The position numbers and the translations under genes were made by a program. This document shows, in pieces, positions 25,066-33,709 of a stretch of 64,000 nucleotides of DNA. The first letter of the stretch is position 1; every line of letters begins with the position of its first letter. This stretch comes from Polaribacter sp. Z022 (lineage in GTDB: Bacteria > Bacteroidota > Bacteroidia > Flavobacteriales > Flavobacteriaceae): assembly GCF_023555495.1 (NCBI RefSeq), contig NZ_JALCZO010000001.1, positions 310,001 through 374,000 on the forward strand, written 5' to 3'. The notes beneath the pieces are model-generated. The model saw only the letters and a list, made by a program, of their open reading frames with translations, was not told the origin of the DNA and ran no database searches.

Positions 25066-26835
25066 ATGAAGATGAAGTTGAAATTTTATATAACGCTATT
25101 TATTAGCTTACTTTCACTAACAGTAGTTGCTCAAGAAACTACTTTAGTTGCAAAAGTGAGTAAAAATAAGTTGGGTGTAAACCAACGTTTAAGAATTGAA
25201 TTTTCAATTAACAAACAAGGTGGAGATGATTTTTCTCCGCCAAAATTTACCAATTTTAAAGTTGTAGGTGGCCCAAGTCAGTCTGTTAGTCAATCTTGGG
25301 TTAATGGAAAAGTAAGCTTTTCACAATCATACACATATATCATTCAGCCAAAAAAGAAGGGAGAATTAACTATTGGTGCTGCAAGTATTAAAATTGGAGG
25401 AAAGTCTATAAAATCTAATCCTATTAAAATTATAGTTTTAGATGCTGTTACTTTACCAAAAGATCCTAATGATCCTAATTATGTTGCACAACAAAACATA
25501 CATTTAGTAGCAGAAGTATCTAAATCTAAACCTTATGTTGGAGAAGGTATTTATGTGGAATATAGATTATATGTTAGCGAAAACATTAATGTATATGATA
25601 CAGGTGTAACTGAAGCACCTCAATACAATGGTTTTTGGAATCAGAATATTAAAATAAATGGTTTTCCTGTTAAAATGGGAAAATATAATGGTGAAGATTA
25701 TAGATATATTGTTTTACAAAAAGCTTTATTAATACCTACTAAAACTGGAAAACTTACAATAGATCCTATGAAAATGGATATTGTTATTGGTGTTCCAACA
25801 GGTAGAGCAGATTTTTTTGGAAATGTAATTACTAGAAATATTAAAAGAGAATTTGCTTCTGCAAAGAAAATTATTAATCCTAAAAGCCTTCCTTTAGAAG
25901 GAAAACCAGAAAACTTTAATGGTGCTGTTGGAGATTATAAATTTGATGTAACTTTAAGCAAAGATGTTTTAAAAGCAAATGAAAGTTCGCAAATTAAAGT
26001 TGCAGTTACTGGTAAAGGAAATCTAAAATTATTTGAATTACCAGAAATTACAACTCCTGTTGAGTTAGAAAAATATCAACCAGAAAGAAAAGAAAAAGTT
26101 CGTGTTAGAGCTAGTGGTATTTCTGGTACAGTATCAGATTTATATACTGTAGTTCCTCAGTATAAAGGAAAATATAAAATACCAAATGTTTCTTTTTCGT
26201 ATTTCAATCCTACAGAAAAAAAATACTATACTATTACCACAGATGATTTCTTTGTAGATGTGTTAGAAGGCAAAGAATTAAAACCTGTTGTAGATACAAA
26301 TACCATTCAAAAGCAAAACGTTATTGCAACCGGAAAAAACTTTAGATATATACAAACTAAGAGTAATTTTAAAACTATAAAAACTAGTGATTTCTTTAAA
26401 TCTAACTTATTTTACATTCTATTATTATTACCTTTAATTGCAATACCTATTGGTATTTTTATTGCAAAAAAGAATGAAGCAAGAAGTAATGATATTGTTG
26501 GTAACAAACTAAGAAAAGCAAATAAACTAGCTAAAAAATATTTATCTGAAGCACAAAAACAATTGGGTGAAAAAGAAGCTTTTTATGAAGCTTTAGAACG
26601 TGCACTTCACAATTATTTAAAAGCAAAACTAGGTGTAGAAACTGCAGATATAAGTAAAGAAAAAATAACCCAAATCTTAGAAAGTAAAAACATAGAATCT
26701 AACACTATTAATCAGTTTATTGAAGTCTTAAAACATTCTGATATGGCTCGTTATTCTCAAATAACAACTACAGAAATGGAAGCAGAATTTGAGAATGCAA
26801 AACAAGTTATTGTAGAACTAGATAAACAATTATAA
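25066..26835 (+). CDS. batD: BatD family protein
   Basis: 589 residues: signal peptide to VVAQ, several Ig-like periplasmic repeats with the BatD hallmark SQSVSQSWVNGKVSFSQSYT near residues 69-88 and IQPKKKGELTIGAA near 93, a membrane helix (LFYILLLLPLIAIPIGIFIA, about 446-465) and a cytoplasmic helical domain ending in ARYSQITTTEMEAEF. Oxygen-tolerance family. It is probably the periplasmic scaffold for the BatA/BatB complex. A related single-domain protein stands earlier in the cluster (21271-22188), and the two share the membrane-plus-helical C-terminal plan. Confidence 0.9.
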   Translation: MKMKLKFYITLFISLLSLTVVAQETTLVAKVSKNKLGVNQRLRIEFSINKQGGDDFSPPKFTNFKVVGGPSQSVSQSWVNGKVSFSQSYTYIIQPKKKGELTIGAASIKIGGKSIKSNPIKIIVLDAVTLPKDPNDPNYVAQQNIHLVAEVSKSKPYVGEGIYVEYRLYVSENINVYDTGVTEAPQYNGFWNQNIKINGFPVKMGKYNGEDYRYIVLQKALLIPTKTGKLTIDPMKMDIVIGVPTGRADFFGNVITRNIKREFASAKKIINPKSLPLEGKPENFNGAVGDYKFDVTLSKDVLKANESSQIKVAVTGKGNLKLFELPEITTPVELEKYQPERKEKVRVRASGISGTVSDLYTVVPQYKGKYKIPNVSFSYFNPTEKKYYTITTDDFFVDVLEGKELKPVVDTNTIQKQNVIATGKNFRYIQTKSNFKTIKTSDFFKSNLFYILLLLPLIAIPIGIFIAKKNEARSNDIVGNKLRKANKLAKKYLSEAQKQLGEKEAFYEALERALHNYLKAKLGVETADISKEKITQILESKNIESNTINQFIEVLKHSDMARYSQITTTEMEAEFENAKQVIVELDKQL

Positions 26836-26837
26836 AG

Positions 26838-27596
26838 ATGAAGAGAATATTATTTTTATTATTAATTATTGCCAATTCTGTTACTGCACAAAATGTAGAT
26901 AGCTTATTTGTTTCTGCCAATAATTTATACAAAAATGGCAAATTCCAAAAAGCTATTGATCTATATAAAAAAGTAGAATCTCAAGAATTAGTGTCATCAG
27001 AATTATATTATAATTTAGGTAATTCTTACTATAAACTTAACAAAGTTGGACCTTCTATTTATTATTACGAAAAAGCTTTAAAGTTAAATCCATTAAATGA
27101 TGATGTTAAAAACAATTTGGTTTTTGCAAAACGTTTGGCTTTAGATAATATTGAAGAATTACCGCAAACTGTACTTCAAAAATTTAATGCAAACTATTTA
27201 CAAAAGTTGTCATACAACCAATGGGCTATTGTAGTTGTTGTTTTTTCTTTCTTAGGAAGTTTGCTTTTCTTATTGTTTTATTTTGCAGAAGTACCTTCTA
27301 AAAAACGATTCTATTTTGTTACAAGTATAGCTTGTTTTATAATATTATTAAGCTCATTATTTATTACTATTAATCAATACAATTCTTCATTAGCAAACAA
27401 AGAGGCAATTGTATATACAGAGAAAACCGATGTAAAAAATGCTCCAACATTAAACTCTGAAGATGTATTTACATTACATGAAGGAACTAAAGTAATTGTT
27501 CTTGATAGTGTAGATAATTGGAAAAAAATTAAAATAGCAGATGGTAAAATTGGTTGGATTATAGCTGAAGATATTAAACTTTTTGATGATATTTAA
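26838..27596 (+). CDS. batE: BatE: TPR protein with C-terminal SH3 domain
   Basis: 252 residues: signal peptide (MKRILFLLLIIANSVTAQ), TPR repeats about 19-95 (LYYNLGNSYYKLNKVGPSIYYY), two membrane helices (WAIVVVVFSFLGSLLFLLFYF near 133-153 and YFVTSIACFIILLSSLF near 161-177), and a bacterial SH3 domain at the C-terminus (LHEGTKVIVLDSVDNWKKIKIADGKIGWI). It starts two bases after batD and is the last gene of the Bat run. SH3 domains of this type often bind cell wall or peptide ligands. Confidence 0.88.
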   Translation: MKRILFLLLIIANSVTAQNVDSLFVSANNLYKNGKFQKAIDLYKKVESQELVSSELYYNLGNSYYKLNKVGPSIYYYEKALKLNPLNDDVKNNLVFAKRLALDNIEELPQTVLQKFNANYLQKLSYNQWAIVVVVFSFLGSLLFLLFYFAEVPSKKRFYFVTSIACFIILLSSLFITINQYNSSLANKEAIVYTEKTDVKNAPTLNSEDVFTLHEGTKVIVLDSVDNWKKIKIADGKIGWIIAEDIKLFDDI

Positions 27597-27655
27597 TTAT
27601 TATTTAACAAAAAAAGTAAACTATTTTTATATTTTAGCCATTCAAAAAAATATCC

Positions 27656-27961
27656 TTGAGAAAAAAAATAACTTTTTTTTTAGTTTTTACCTTTTCAATT
27701 TTAGTTGTTACACCTACTGTAATTAGCTTAATTGATGACTCTCAAAATGTCGCTATTTTTTTAGACATTAATGAAGAAGAAGATAAACAAGGTAAAGAAG
27801 AAACAGTAAAAGAAATAGAAATTAAGTTACAATCTACAGATCAATCTGATTCTTTATTTTTAAACGGAATTCAGAAAAAGAAAAATGTTCGATTTAGAAC
27901 AAAAAATTACAATTCTCAGTATTCTAAAAATACTACACCTCCACCTCGGATTTTGTCTTAG
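27656..27961 (+). CDS. Small membrane protein upstream of the SulP genes (TTG start)
   Basis: 101 residues if read from TTG at 27656; no ATG fits. A hydrophobic N-terminal segment (ITFFLVFTFSILVVTPTVISL) is followed by an acidic then a basic stretch. The first residues after the helix (DDSQNVAIFLDINEEEDKQGKEE) suggest the tail is extracytoplasmic. No domain recognised. It lies 59 bases after batE and 81 before the first SulP gene, so it could belong to either unit. Similar short proteins are common in Flavobacteriaceae, by recollection. Confidence 0.6.
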   Translation: MRKKITFFLVFTFSILVVTPTVISLIDDSQNVAIFLDINEEEDKQGKEETVKEIEIKLQSTDQSDSLFLNGIQKKKNVRFRTKNYNSQYSKNTTPPPRILS

Positions 27962-28042
27962 TTTATAAAACAAATTCAATTTTTCTTATCAATCAATTTA
28001 AAAATCTCTCTATTTTAATAAGTAGAGTAAAAATTTATATAT

Positions 28043-29638
28043 ATGTTTAAATACATTAAAAACGACTTACCTGCAAGTATTGTAGTGTTTTTCGTAGCAT
28101 TACCTTTATGTTTAGGTATTGCTTTAGCAAGTGGTGCCCCATTATTTTCTGGATTAATTGCAGGTATAATTGGTGGTGTAATTGTAGGGTCATTAAGTGG
28201 CTCAAAAATAGGAGTAAGTGGTCCTGCAGCAGGTTTAGCTGCAATAGTATTAACAGCAATTGGTACTTTAGGTGGTTATGAAAACTTTTTAGTTGCTGTA
28301 GTTTTAGGTGGGGTTATACAATTAGTTTTTGGTTTCTTAAAAGCTGGGGTTATTGGTTATTATTTTCCATCTTCTGTAATTAAAGGTATGTTAACTGGTA
28401 TTGGTATTATTATTATTTTAAAACAAATACCTCACTTTTTTGGTTATGATGCAGATCCAGAAGGAGATTTTGCTTTCTTTCAAATAGATGGTGAAAACAC
28501 TTTTTCTGAAATATTAAATTCTATAAACAATATTAGTATTGGATCTACAATTATTGGTATTATTGGATTGAGTATTTTATTACTTTGGAGTAATGTTTTA
28601 TCTAAAAAAGGAAAAATATTTCAAATTATTCAAGGTCCATTAGTAGCTGTTGCTGCTGGTATTATTTACTATATTTCAACATCATCTGACTCTAAATTTG
28701 GTATAGATTCTTCTCATCTTGTAAGCGTTCCTGTACCAGATAGTTTCGATTCTTTTATTGGTCAATTTAGTTTTCCTAACTTTAGTGCTATTACTAACGT
28801 AGAAGTTTGGGTTGTTGCCTTTACAATTGCTTTGGTAGCAAGTTTAGAAACTTTATTGTGTGTAGAAGCTACAGACAAATTAGATCCTCATAAAAATGTT
28901 ACACCTACAAACAAAGAGCTTTTAGCTCAAGGTGTTGGTAATGTAATTTCTGGTTTAATTGGTGGGTTGCCCATTACGCAAGTAATTGTTAGAAGTTCTG
29001 CTAATATTCAATCTGGAGGAAGAACAAAATTATCAGCAATAATTCATGGTTTATTTTTGTTAGTATCTGTTATATTAATTCCTAATTTATTAAATAAAAT
29101 TCCATTATCTGTATTAGCAGCTATACTTTTAGTAGTAGGATACAAATTAGCTAAACCAGCTTTATTTAAACAGATGATTGGTTTAGGATGGAAACAATCT
29201 TTACCGTTTTTTGTAACAGTATTAGGAATTGTTTTTACAGATCTTTTAGTAGGTATCAGTTTAGGTTTATTAGTAGGTATTGTTGTTATTCTTTTAAAAA
29301 GCTACCAAAACTCTCACTTTTTACATAAAGAAGGTGAAGATGTAGATGATGGAAAAATTAAAATGACATTAGCCGAAGAAGTTACATTTTTTAACAAAGG
29401 AGCTATCTTAAAAGAGTTAGATAGAGTGCCTAAAAACTCATACCTTGAAATTGATGTAACTAAAACGAGGTATTTAGATCATGATATTATCGAAATTTTA
29501 GAAGACTTTTCTAAAATTAAGGCTAAAGAAAGAAAAATAGATATAAAACTTATTTCAAAACGTGGTACTGTAGAAAACCCACCAAGTTTTATTGAATTTT
29601 TTAAACTTAGACCAAAATCAAATATAAGTTTAAGCTAA
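28043..29638 (+). CDS. SulP-family anion (probably bicarbonate) transporter
   Basis: 531 residues with the SulP core: about ten to twelve membrane helices and the transport motif region GSKIGVSGPAAGLAAIVLTA near residue 53, plus LETLLCVEATDKLDPHKN near 272 and the helix VIVRSSANIQSGGRTKLSA near 318. The C-terminal 75 residues form a reduced STAS-like domain. Close relatives next to carbonic anhydrases in marine Bacteroidota are considered sodium-dependent bicarbonate importers; sulfate import cannot be excluded. It is followed by a second SulP gene and a carbonic anhydrase. Confidence 0.87.
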   Translation: MFKYIKNDLPASIVVFFVALPLCLGIALASGAPLFSGLIAGIIGGVIVGSLSGSKIGVSGPAAGLAAIVLTAIGTLGGYENFLVAVVLGGVIQLVFGFLKAGVIGYYFPSSVIKGMLTGIGIIIILKQIPHFFGYDADPEGDFAFFQIDGENTFSEILNSINNISIGSTIIGIIGLSILLLWSNVLSKKGKIFQIIQGPLVAVAAGIIYYISTSSDSKFGIDSSHLVSVPVPDSFDSFIGQFSFPNFSAITNVEVWVVAFTIALVASLETLLCVEATDKLDPHKNVTPTNKELLAQGVGNVISGLIGGLPITQVIVRSSANIQSGGRTKLSAIIHGLFLLVSVILIPNLLNKIPLSVLAAILLVVGYKLAKPALFKQMIGLGWKQSLPFFVTVLGIVFTDLLVGISLGLLVGIVVILLKSYQNSHFLHKEGEDVDDGKIKMTLAEEVTFFNKGAILKELDRVPKNSYLEIDVTKTRYLDHDIIEILEDFSKIKAKERKIDIKLISKRGTVENPPSFIEFFKLRPKSNISLS

Positions 29639-29653
29639 ATATTAAAAAAAATC

Positions 29654-29741
29654 TAAAAGATTAAAAAGTTGTTTTTTAACTTTAAAAAAACAAGTTCCTA
29701 CAAAAAAGTATTAACTTGTAAATTAGCTTTTTAATCTTTTA
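29654..29741 (+). promoter_or_regulatory. Structured leader before the second SulP gene (alternative hairpins)
   Basis: Arms TAAAAGATTAAAAAG (29654-29668) and their exact complement (29727-29741) pair over 15 bp and end 9 bases before the ATG. Inside, TTGTTTTTT/AAAAAACAA (29669-29677 with 29685-29693) and ACAAGTT/AACTTGT (29690-29696 with 29713-29719) overlap by four bases and exclude each other, the layout of an RNA switch or attenuator. High AT content lowers the certainty. Confidence 0.45.
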
Positions 29742-29750
29742 AATTTAATT

Positions 29751-31613
29751 ATGAAAAACATATTCTCAAATATTAAAGGTGATATTTTTGGTGGTATAAC
29801 TGCTGGTATAGTTGCACTACCTTTAGCGTTAGCTTTTGGGGTGTCTTCTGGTTTAGGACCAACTGCAGGTCTTTATGGAGCAATTTTTATAAGTTTTTTT
29901 GCAGCACTCTTTGGTGGAACCAGTACTCAAATTTCTGGACCAACAGCACCAATGACAGCTGTAAGTATGGTAATAATTGCTGGTATAATTGCTGCAAATG
30001 ATGGTGATGTTGCTAAAGCTTTACCTGCAATTTTAATCATTTTCTTATTAGCAGGTCTTTTTCAAGTTGTATTAGGAATTTTAGGTCTAGGTAAATATAT
30101 TAGATACATTCCATACCCTGTAGTTTCTGGTTTTATGACAGCAATTGGTGTTATAATTTTATTAACTCAAATTTTACCATCTTTAGGATATTATCCAAAA
30201 GAAGATGTTGAATTTGTTTCTAAATTTAAACCACAAGCAGAAGAAATTATTTTAGAAAACATTTTAAAAGAAGAAGCTGGAGAAGGTATTTTAGTTTTAG
30301 AAGATTTTAAACAAACTATTTCTAAAGCAAAATTAATAACACCTGAAGAAATTCATAAAGAATCTCAAGTTTTAGCCGGAAAAGAAACCTCTGGAGCTTT
30401 GGGAGCTATAAAAGCAATTCCAAGAGCAGTAAATAATATTAATTGGCTTGAGCTTTTATTAGCGCTAGCAACAATTGTTATTATTTATGGTTTTAAAAGA
30501 ATAACCACTAAAATACCAAGCACATTAGTAGCTTTAATTGTAGTTTCTGGTGTTGCAGTAGCTTTTGGACTAGATTATAGAACAATTCAAGAAATACCAA
30601 GTGGAATTCCACAAATTAAATGGGAAATATTCACTGACTTTTCTTTAGGTAATGTTACACCTTATATTTTTTCTGCTTTAACTTTAGCTTTATTAGGAGC
30701 AATAGACTCTCTTTTAACAAGTGTAGTAGCAGATAATATGACTAAAACCAAACACAAACCAAATAAAGAATTAATTGGTCAAGGTATTGGTAATAGTATT
30801 GCAGCTTTATTTGGCGGTATTCCTGGAGCAGGAGCAACAATTAGAACAGTAGTAAACATTAATGCTGGTGGTAAAACCAAACTATCTGGTATGATTGCAG
30901 CTGTTTTACTATTAGTAATAATGTTAGGTTTTGGTCCTGTTGCATCTAAAATTCCTGCAGCAGTTTTAGCTGGTATTTTAATTACTGTAGGTATTGGAGT
31001 AATGGATTATAAAGGAATAAAAGCAATTCCAATTTTACCAAAAGACGTTAAATTTGGTTCTATAAAATTAAGTTCAGAAGTACTAATTATGTTTATTGTA
31101 TTGGTATTATCTACTTTTTGGAACTTAGTTTACGCTGTTGGTATTGGTATGGTAATAGCTTCTTTAATGTTTATGAAAAAAATTGGAGATTTAACTGCAA
31201 AAAGATCTGATGTAAAATCTCTTAATGAAGAAGCTTGGTCAGATGAAGCTAATTTTCCTAAAAACTTAGCAGAAGAAGTGTTTATAAAGCATATTAAAGG
31301 ACCATTATTTTTTGGTTATACAAGCGATTTTCAAGCACTTTCATTACAAATTCCTGCAACAGCAGAAACTGTTATAATACGTTTAGAAAAAATGCAATAT
31401 ATGGATCAGTCTGGTTTATATGCAATGGAAGACGTGTTACAAGATTTAAAAACAAAAAATATTGAAGTTTTATTTGTTGACTTATTAGATCAACCTAGAT
31501 ATATGATGGAAAGAATAGACATCATACCAGATTTAATACCAGAAAAACACATTTTTAAAACATTTGAAGAATGTACAAATTGGGTAAAAGAAAATATTAA
31601 AGACAAAAATTAA
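29751..31613 (+). CDS. SulP-family transporter with STAS domain
   Basis: 620 residues. The SulP membrane part covers about 1-480 with signatures GGTSTQISGPTAPMTAVSMV near residue 60, AIDSLLTSVVADNMTKTKHK near 317 and GAGATIRTVVNINAGGKTKL near 360. A cytoplasmic stretch of about 75 residues splits two helices near 145-220, longer than in the first transporter. A full STAS domain lies at about 495-615 (RLEKMQYMDQSGLYAMEDVL). Likely sodium/bicarbonate or sulfate transport. It ends 14 bases before the carbonic anhydrase start, so the two are cotranscribed, which supports bicarbonate. Confidence 0.88.
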   Translation: MKNIFSNIKGDIFGGITAGIVALPLALAFGVSSGLGPTAGLYGAIFISFFAALFGGTSTQISGPTAPMTAVSMVIIAGIIAANDGDVAKALPAILIIFLLAGLFQVVLGILGLGKYIRYIPYPVVSGFMTAIGVIILLTQILPSLGYYPKEDVEFVSKFKPQAEEIILENILKEEAGEGILVLEDFKQTISKAKLITPEEIHKESQVLAGKETSGALGAIKAIPRAVNNINWLELLLALATIVIIYGFKRITTKIPSTLVALIVVSGVAVAFGLDYRTIQEIPSGIPQIKWEIFTDFSLGNVTPYIFSALTLALLGAIDSLLTSVVADNMTKTKHKPNKELIGQGIGNSIAALFGGIPGAGATIRTVVNINAGGKTKLSGMIAAVLLLVIMLGFGPVASKIPAAVLAGILITVGIGVMDYKGIKAIPILPKDVKFGSIKLSSEVLIMFIVLVLSTFWNLVYAVGIGMVIASLMFMKKIGDLTAKRSDVKSLNEEAWSDEANFPKNLAEEVFIKHIKGPLFFGYTSDFQALSLQIPATAETVIIRLEKMQYMDQSGLYAMEDVLQDLKTKNIEVLFVDLLDQPRYMMERIDIIPDLIPEKHIFKTFEECTNWVKENIKDKN

Positions 31614-31627
31614 TAAATATTAAAATT

Positions 31628-32257
31628 ATGAAAAACATAGCAATTAATAAAGAAGTACAAAATGGTTTAACTCCTCAAAGTGTTTTATCAGATTTAATAG
31701 AAGGAAATAATAGATTTATAGATAATAACTTACAAGCTGCAGATTATAATGCATTAGTAAAAGACACTGTTGGTGGTCAATTTCCAAAAGCAGTTGTATT
31801 ATCTTGTATAGATTCAAGAGTACCTGTAGAGCAAGTTTTTGACCAAACTATTGGAGATATTTTTGTAGCAAGAGTTGCAGGAAATTTCGAAAATGTAGAT
31901 ATTTTAGGAAGCTTAGAATATTCTTGTGCAGTAGCAGGAAGTAAATTAGTTTTAGTTCTTGGTCATGAAAGTTGTGGTGCAGTTAAAGCTGCTTGTGATG
32001 GTGTAGAATTAGGAAACATAACTGCAATGTTAGATAATATAGGACCTGCTGTTAAAGTAGCTGCTTTAGATTTTGAAGATGATGTAGACTCTACAAATAA
32101 AGATTTTGTTGCTAAAACAGTAGAACAAAATGTACGTTTAACTATTGAAAGAATTCGCGAAAAAAGTCAAATTCTTGCAGATTTAGAAAGTAAAGGAGCT
32201 ATTGAAATAGTTGGTGGAGTTTACTCTTTACAAACAGGAAAAGTTGAGCTTTTATAA
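31628..32257 (+). CDS. Beta-class carbonic anhydrase
   Basis: 209 residues, cytoplasmic. Zinc ligands and catalytic dyad are visible: C60 with D62 and R64 in SCIDSR, and H113 and C116 in LGHESCGAV. Interconverts CO2 and bicarbonate. Together with the two SulP transporters it forms a compact inorganic carbon module, which in marine flavobacteria would feed carboxylases that refill central metabolism (inference from family and pathway knowledge). No carboxylase gene is in this window. Confidence 0.93.
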   Translation: MKNIAINKEVQNGLTPQSVLSDLIEGNNRFIDNNLQAADYNALVKDTVGGQFPKAVVLSCIDSRVPVEQVFDQTIGDIFVARVAGNFENVDILGSLEYSCAVAGSKLVLVLGHESCGAVKAACDGVELGNITAMLDNIGPAVKVAALDFEDDVDSTNKDFVAKTVEQNVRLTIERIREKSQILADLESKGAIEIVGGVYSLQTGKVELL

Positions 32258-32280
32258 AAAGAAACTTTTATAAATAAAAA

Positions 32281-32302
32281 AACCAAGAATTTATTCTTGG
32301 TT
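32281..32302. terminator. Bidirectional intrinsic terminator
   Basis: AACCAAGA pairs with TCTTGGTT around ATTTAT, with A tract before and T tract after. Separates the carbonic anhydrase from the convergent small gene. Confidence 0.85.
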
Positions 32303-32310
32303 TTTTTTAT

Positions 32311-32709
32311 TTAATCAAAATTGTATTTATCTTTTTTAGCTTTGGTTAACCTTCCTTCCCAAGATTTACCTCCTAAAGTTGTAGTGTAATACACTTTTTT
32401 TCCTCTAACTTTATTTACAATTATATGTGTTTTAGTTCCCATTTTAAAAGGAAAATTAGGTAGTGTAGATTTTCTTATTATTAAATAATATTCACAATCA
32501 CTTAACCACAAAATATCTGCCTTTATAAAATGTTCTTGATCATTATGGTATTCTATATAATCGTCTCCTTTAAAAACAACTACAACTTCTTTCTTGGCGT
32601 TTCTATAAGTAAATATGTTATCTCTTAAGATTCCACAATCTTTTGAAGAAGTGAAAGACATTAACATAGTTATGCTAAATAACATTAATATTTTATAAAA
32701 TTTTCTCAT
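32311..32709 (-). CDS. Secreted hypothetical protein
   Basis: 132 residues, signal peptide MRKFYKILMLFSITMLMSF. The mature part has two cysteines (KDCGILRDN and LSDCEYYLIIRK) that could form one disulfide and a beta-rich pattern (EVVVVFKGDDYIEYHN, THIIVNKVRGKKVYYTTTL). It resembles short lipocalin-like or DUF-type flavobacterial proteins, but no family can be named. The CvpA gene is upstream by 38 bases on the same strand, so cotranscription is possible. Confidence 0.7.
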   Translation of the reverse strand: MRKFYKILMLFSITMLMSFTSSKDCGILRDNIFTYRNAKKEVVVVFKGDDYIEYHNDQEHFIKADILWLSDCEYYLIIRKSTLPNFPFKMGTKTHIIVNKVRGKKVYYTTTLGGKSWEGRLTKAKKDKYNFD

Positions 32710-32747
32710 CCTTTTTTTTAAAACGTTCGCAATTTACAAATTGCCAC

Positions 32748-33269
32748 TTAAATTTCTAAATTATCTAACAGGGTTTTTTCCTGTTTATCTTCTTTTATTA
32801 TTGAGGGGAAAATTGTGGGGGCTATTTTTTTTACTGGGCTATATAAAATAGATTTTTCTAAGGTTTCCTTTTCTATAAAAGGGATTGTATCATTCATTTT
32901 TCCAAAAAAAATAAAAACAACACTTAAAATTAATCCAATTTTTAAAGCACCAAACACACCTCCTAAAATCTTATTTAAAATTCCTAAAGCTGCAAAATCT
33001 GCAATCTTTGTTAGCACTTTTCCAAGTAGGGCAATTATAACAATAATTATTACAAAAGTAATGGCAAAAGATGCTAAAGAAATGTATTCAGGTTTCCAAG
33101 ATACATATTCTTTTAGAAAATCGGAAACAAAATATGAAAAATGAATAGCTCCATAAACTCCACCAACTAAAGCTACTAAAGAGGCAACCTCTACAAATAA
33201 GCCTTTCATTACTCCTTTAACAAATCCAAAAAGTAATAATGCAGCAATTATTATATCAAAAATATTCAT
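32748..33269 (-). CDS. CvpA-family membrane protein
   Basis: 173 residues with four membrane helices and the CvpA pattern: FDIIIAALLLFGFVKGVMKG at the start, a glycine-rich second helix (VALVGGVYGAIHFSYFV), and KIADFAALGILNKILGGVFG leading into the last helix. In other bacteria CvpA affects colicin V production and bile or envelope stress. The C-terminal 40 residues are soluble. It is divergent from a small conserved gene. Confidence 0.85.
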   Translation of the reverse strand: MNIFDIIIAALLLFGFVKGVMKGLFVEVASLVALVGGVYGAIHFSYFVSDFLKEYVSWKPEYISLASFAITFVIIIVIIALLGKVLTKIADFAALGILNKILGGVFGALKIGLILSVVFIFFGKMNDTIPFIEKETLEKSILYSPVKKIAPTIFPSIIKEDKQEKTLLDNLEI

Positions 33270-33352
33270 TAATTTATTTTCTTCAAACCTACATCTTTTT
33301 TACAAAACTTAAAAATGTCGGTTGTATCTTTACACTTTTCTAAACAAGTAAT

Positions 33353-33709
33353 ATGCCAAAAATAATAACCTTAAAAGAAAAATGGGATTTGTTAATCAAT
33401 AAATTAACCAATCAATTTGCAGATGGAGATGAGCTTAATATAGATGGTGTAATCTATTTAGTAGGCGTACAAGAATTGGGGCAAGGTCATAGAGCATTTA
33501 AAAAAGATGAAAAAATGAACCTGATGCATATTGCTATTTGCAAGCTTTTAGAACCTTATGGTTATTATGAATTTGATTATTTTGATGATGATGGTTGGCC
33601 ACATTATAAAACTTTAACAGAGTTACCAAATTTAAAACCTGGAGAGCAAACTGTTTTAATGAAAGAAGCTATTGTTACTTATTTTGAAAGTATTTCATAT
33701 TTAAAATAA
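33353..33709 (+). CDS. Conserved hypothetical protein, 118 residues
   Basis: No named family. A soluble, acidic protein with a compact N-terminal helix (LKEKWDLLINKLTNQFADGD), a strand pair (IDGVIYLVGVQELGQGHRAF), and an acidic, aromatic stretch (YYEFDYFDDDGWPHYKTL). I recall similar genes in many Flavobacteriaceae, without a known function. Its stop codon is directly followed by the stop codon of the convergent SDR gene. Confidence 0.7.
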   Translation: MPKIITLKEKWDLLINKLTNQFADGDELNIDGVIYLVGVQELGQGHRAFKKDEKMNLMHIAICKLLEPYGYYEFDYFDDDGWPHYKTLTELPNLKPGEQTVLMKEAIVTYFESISYLK

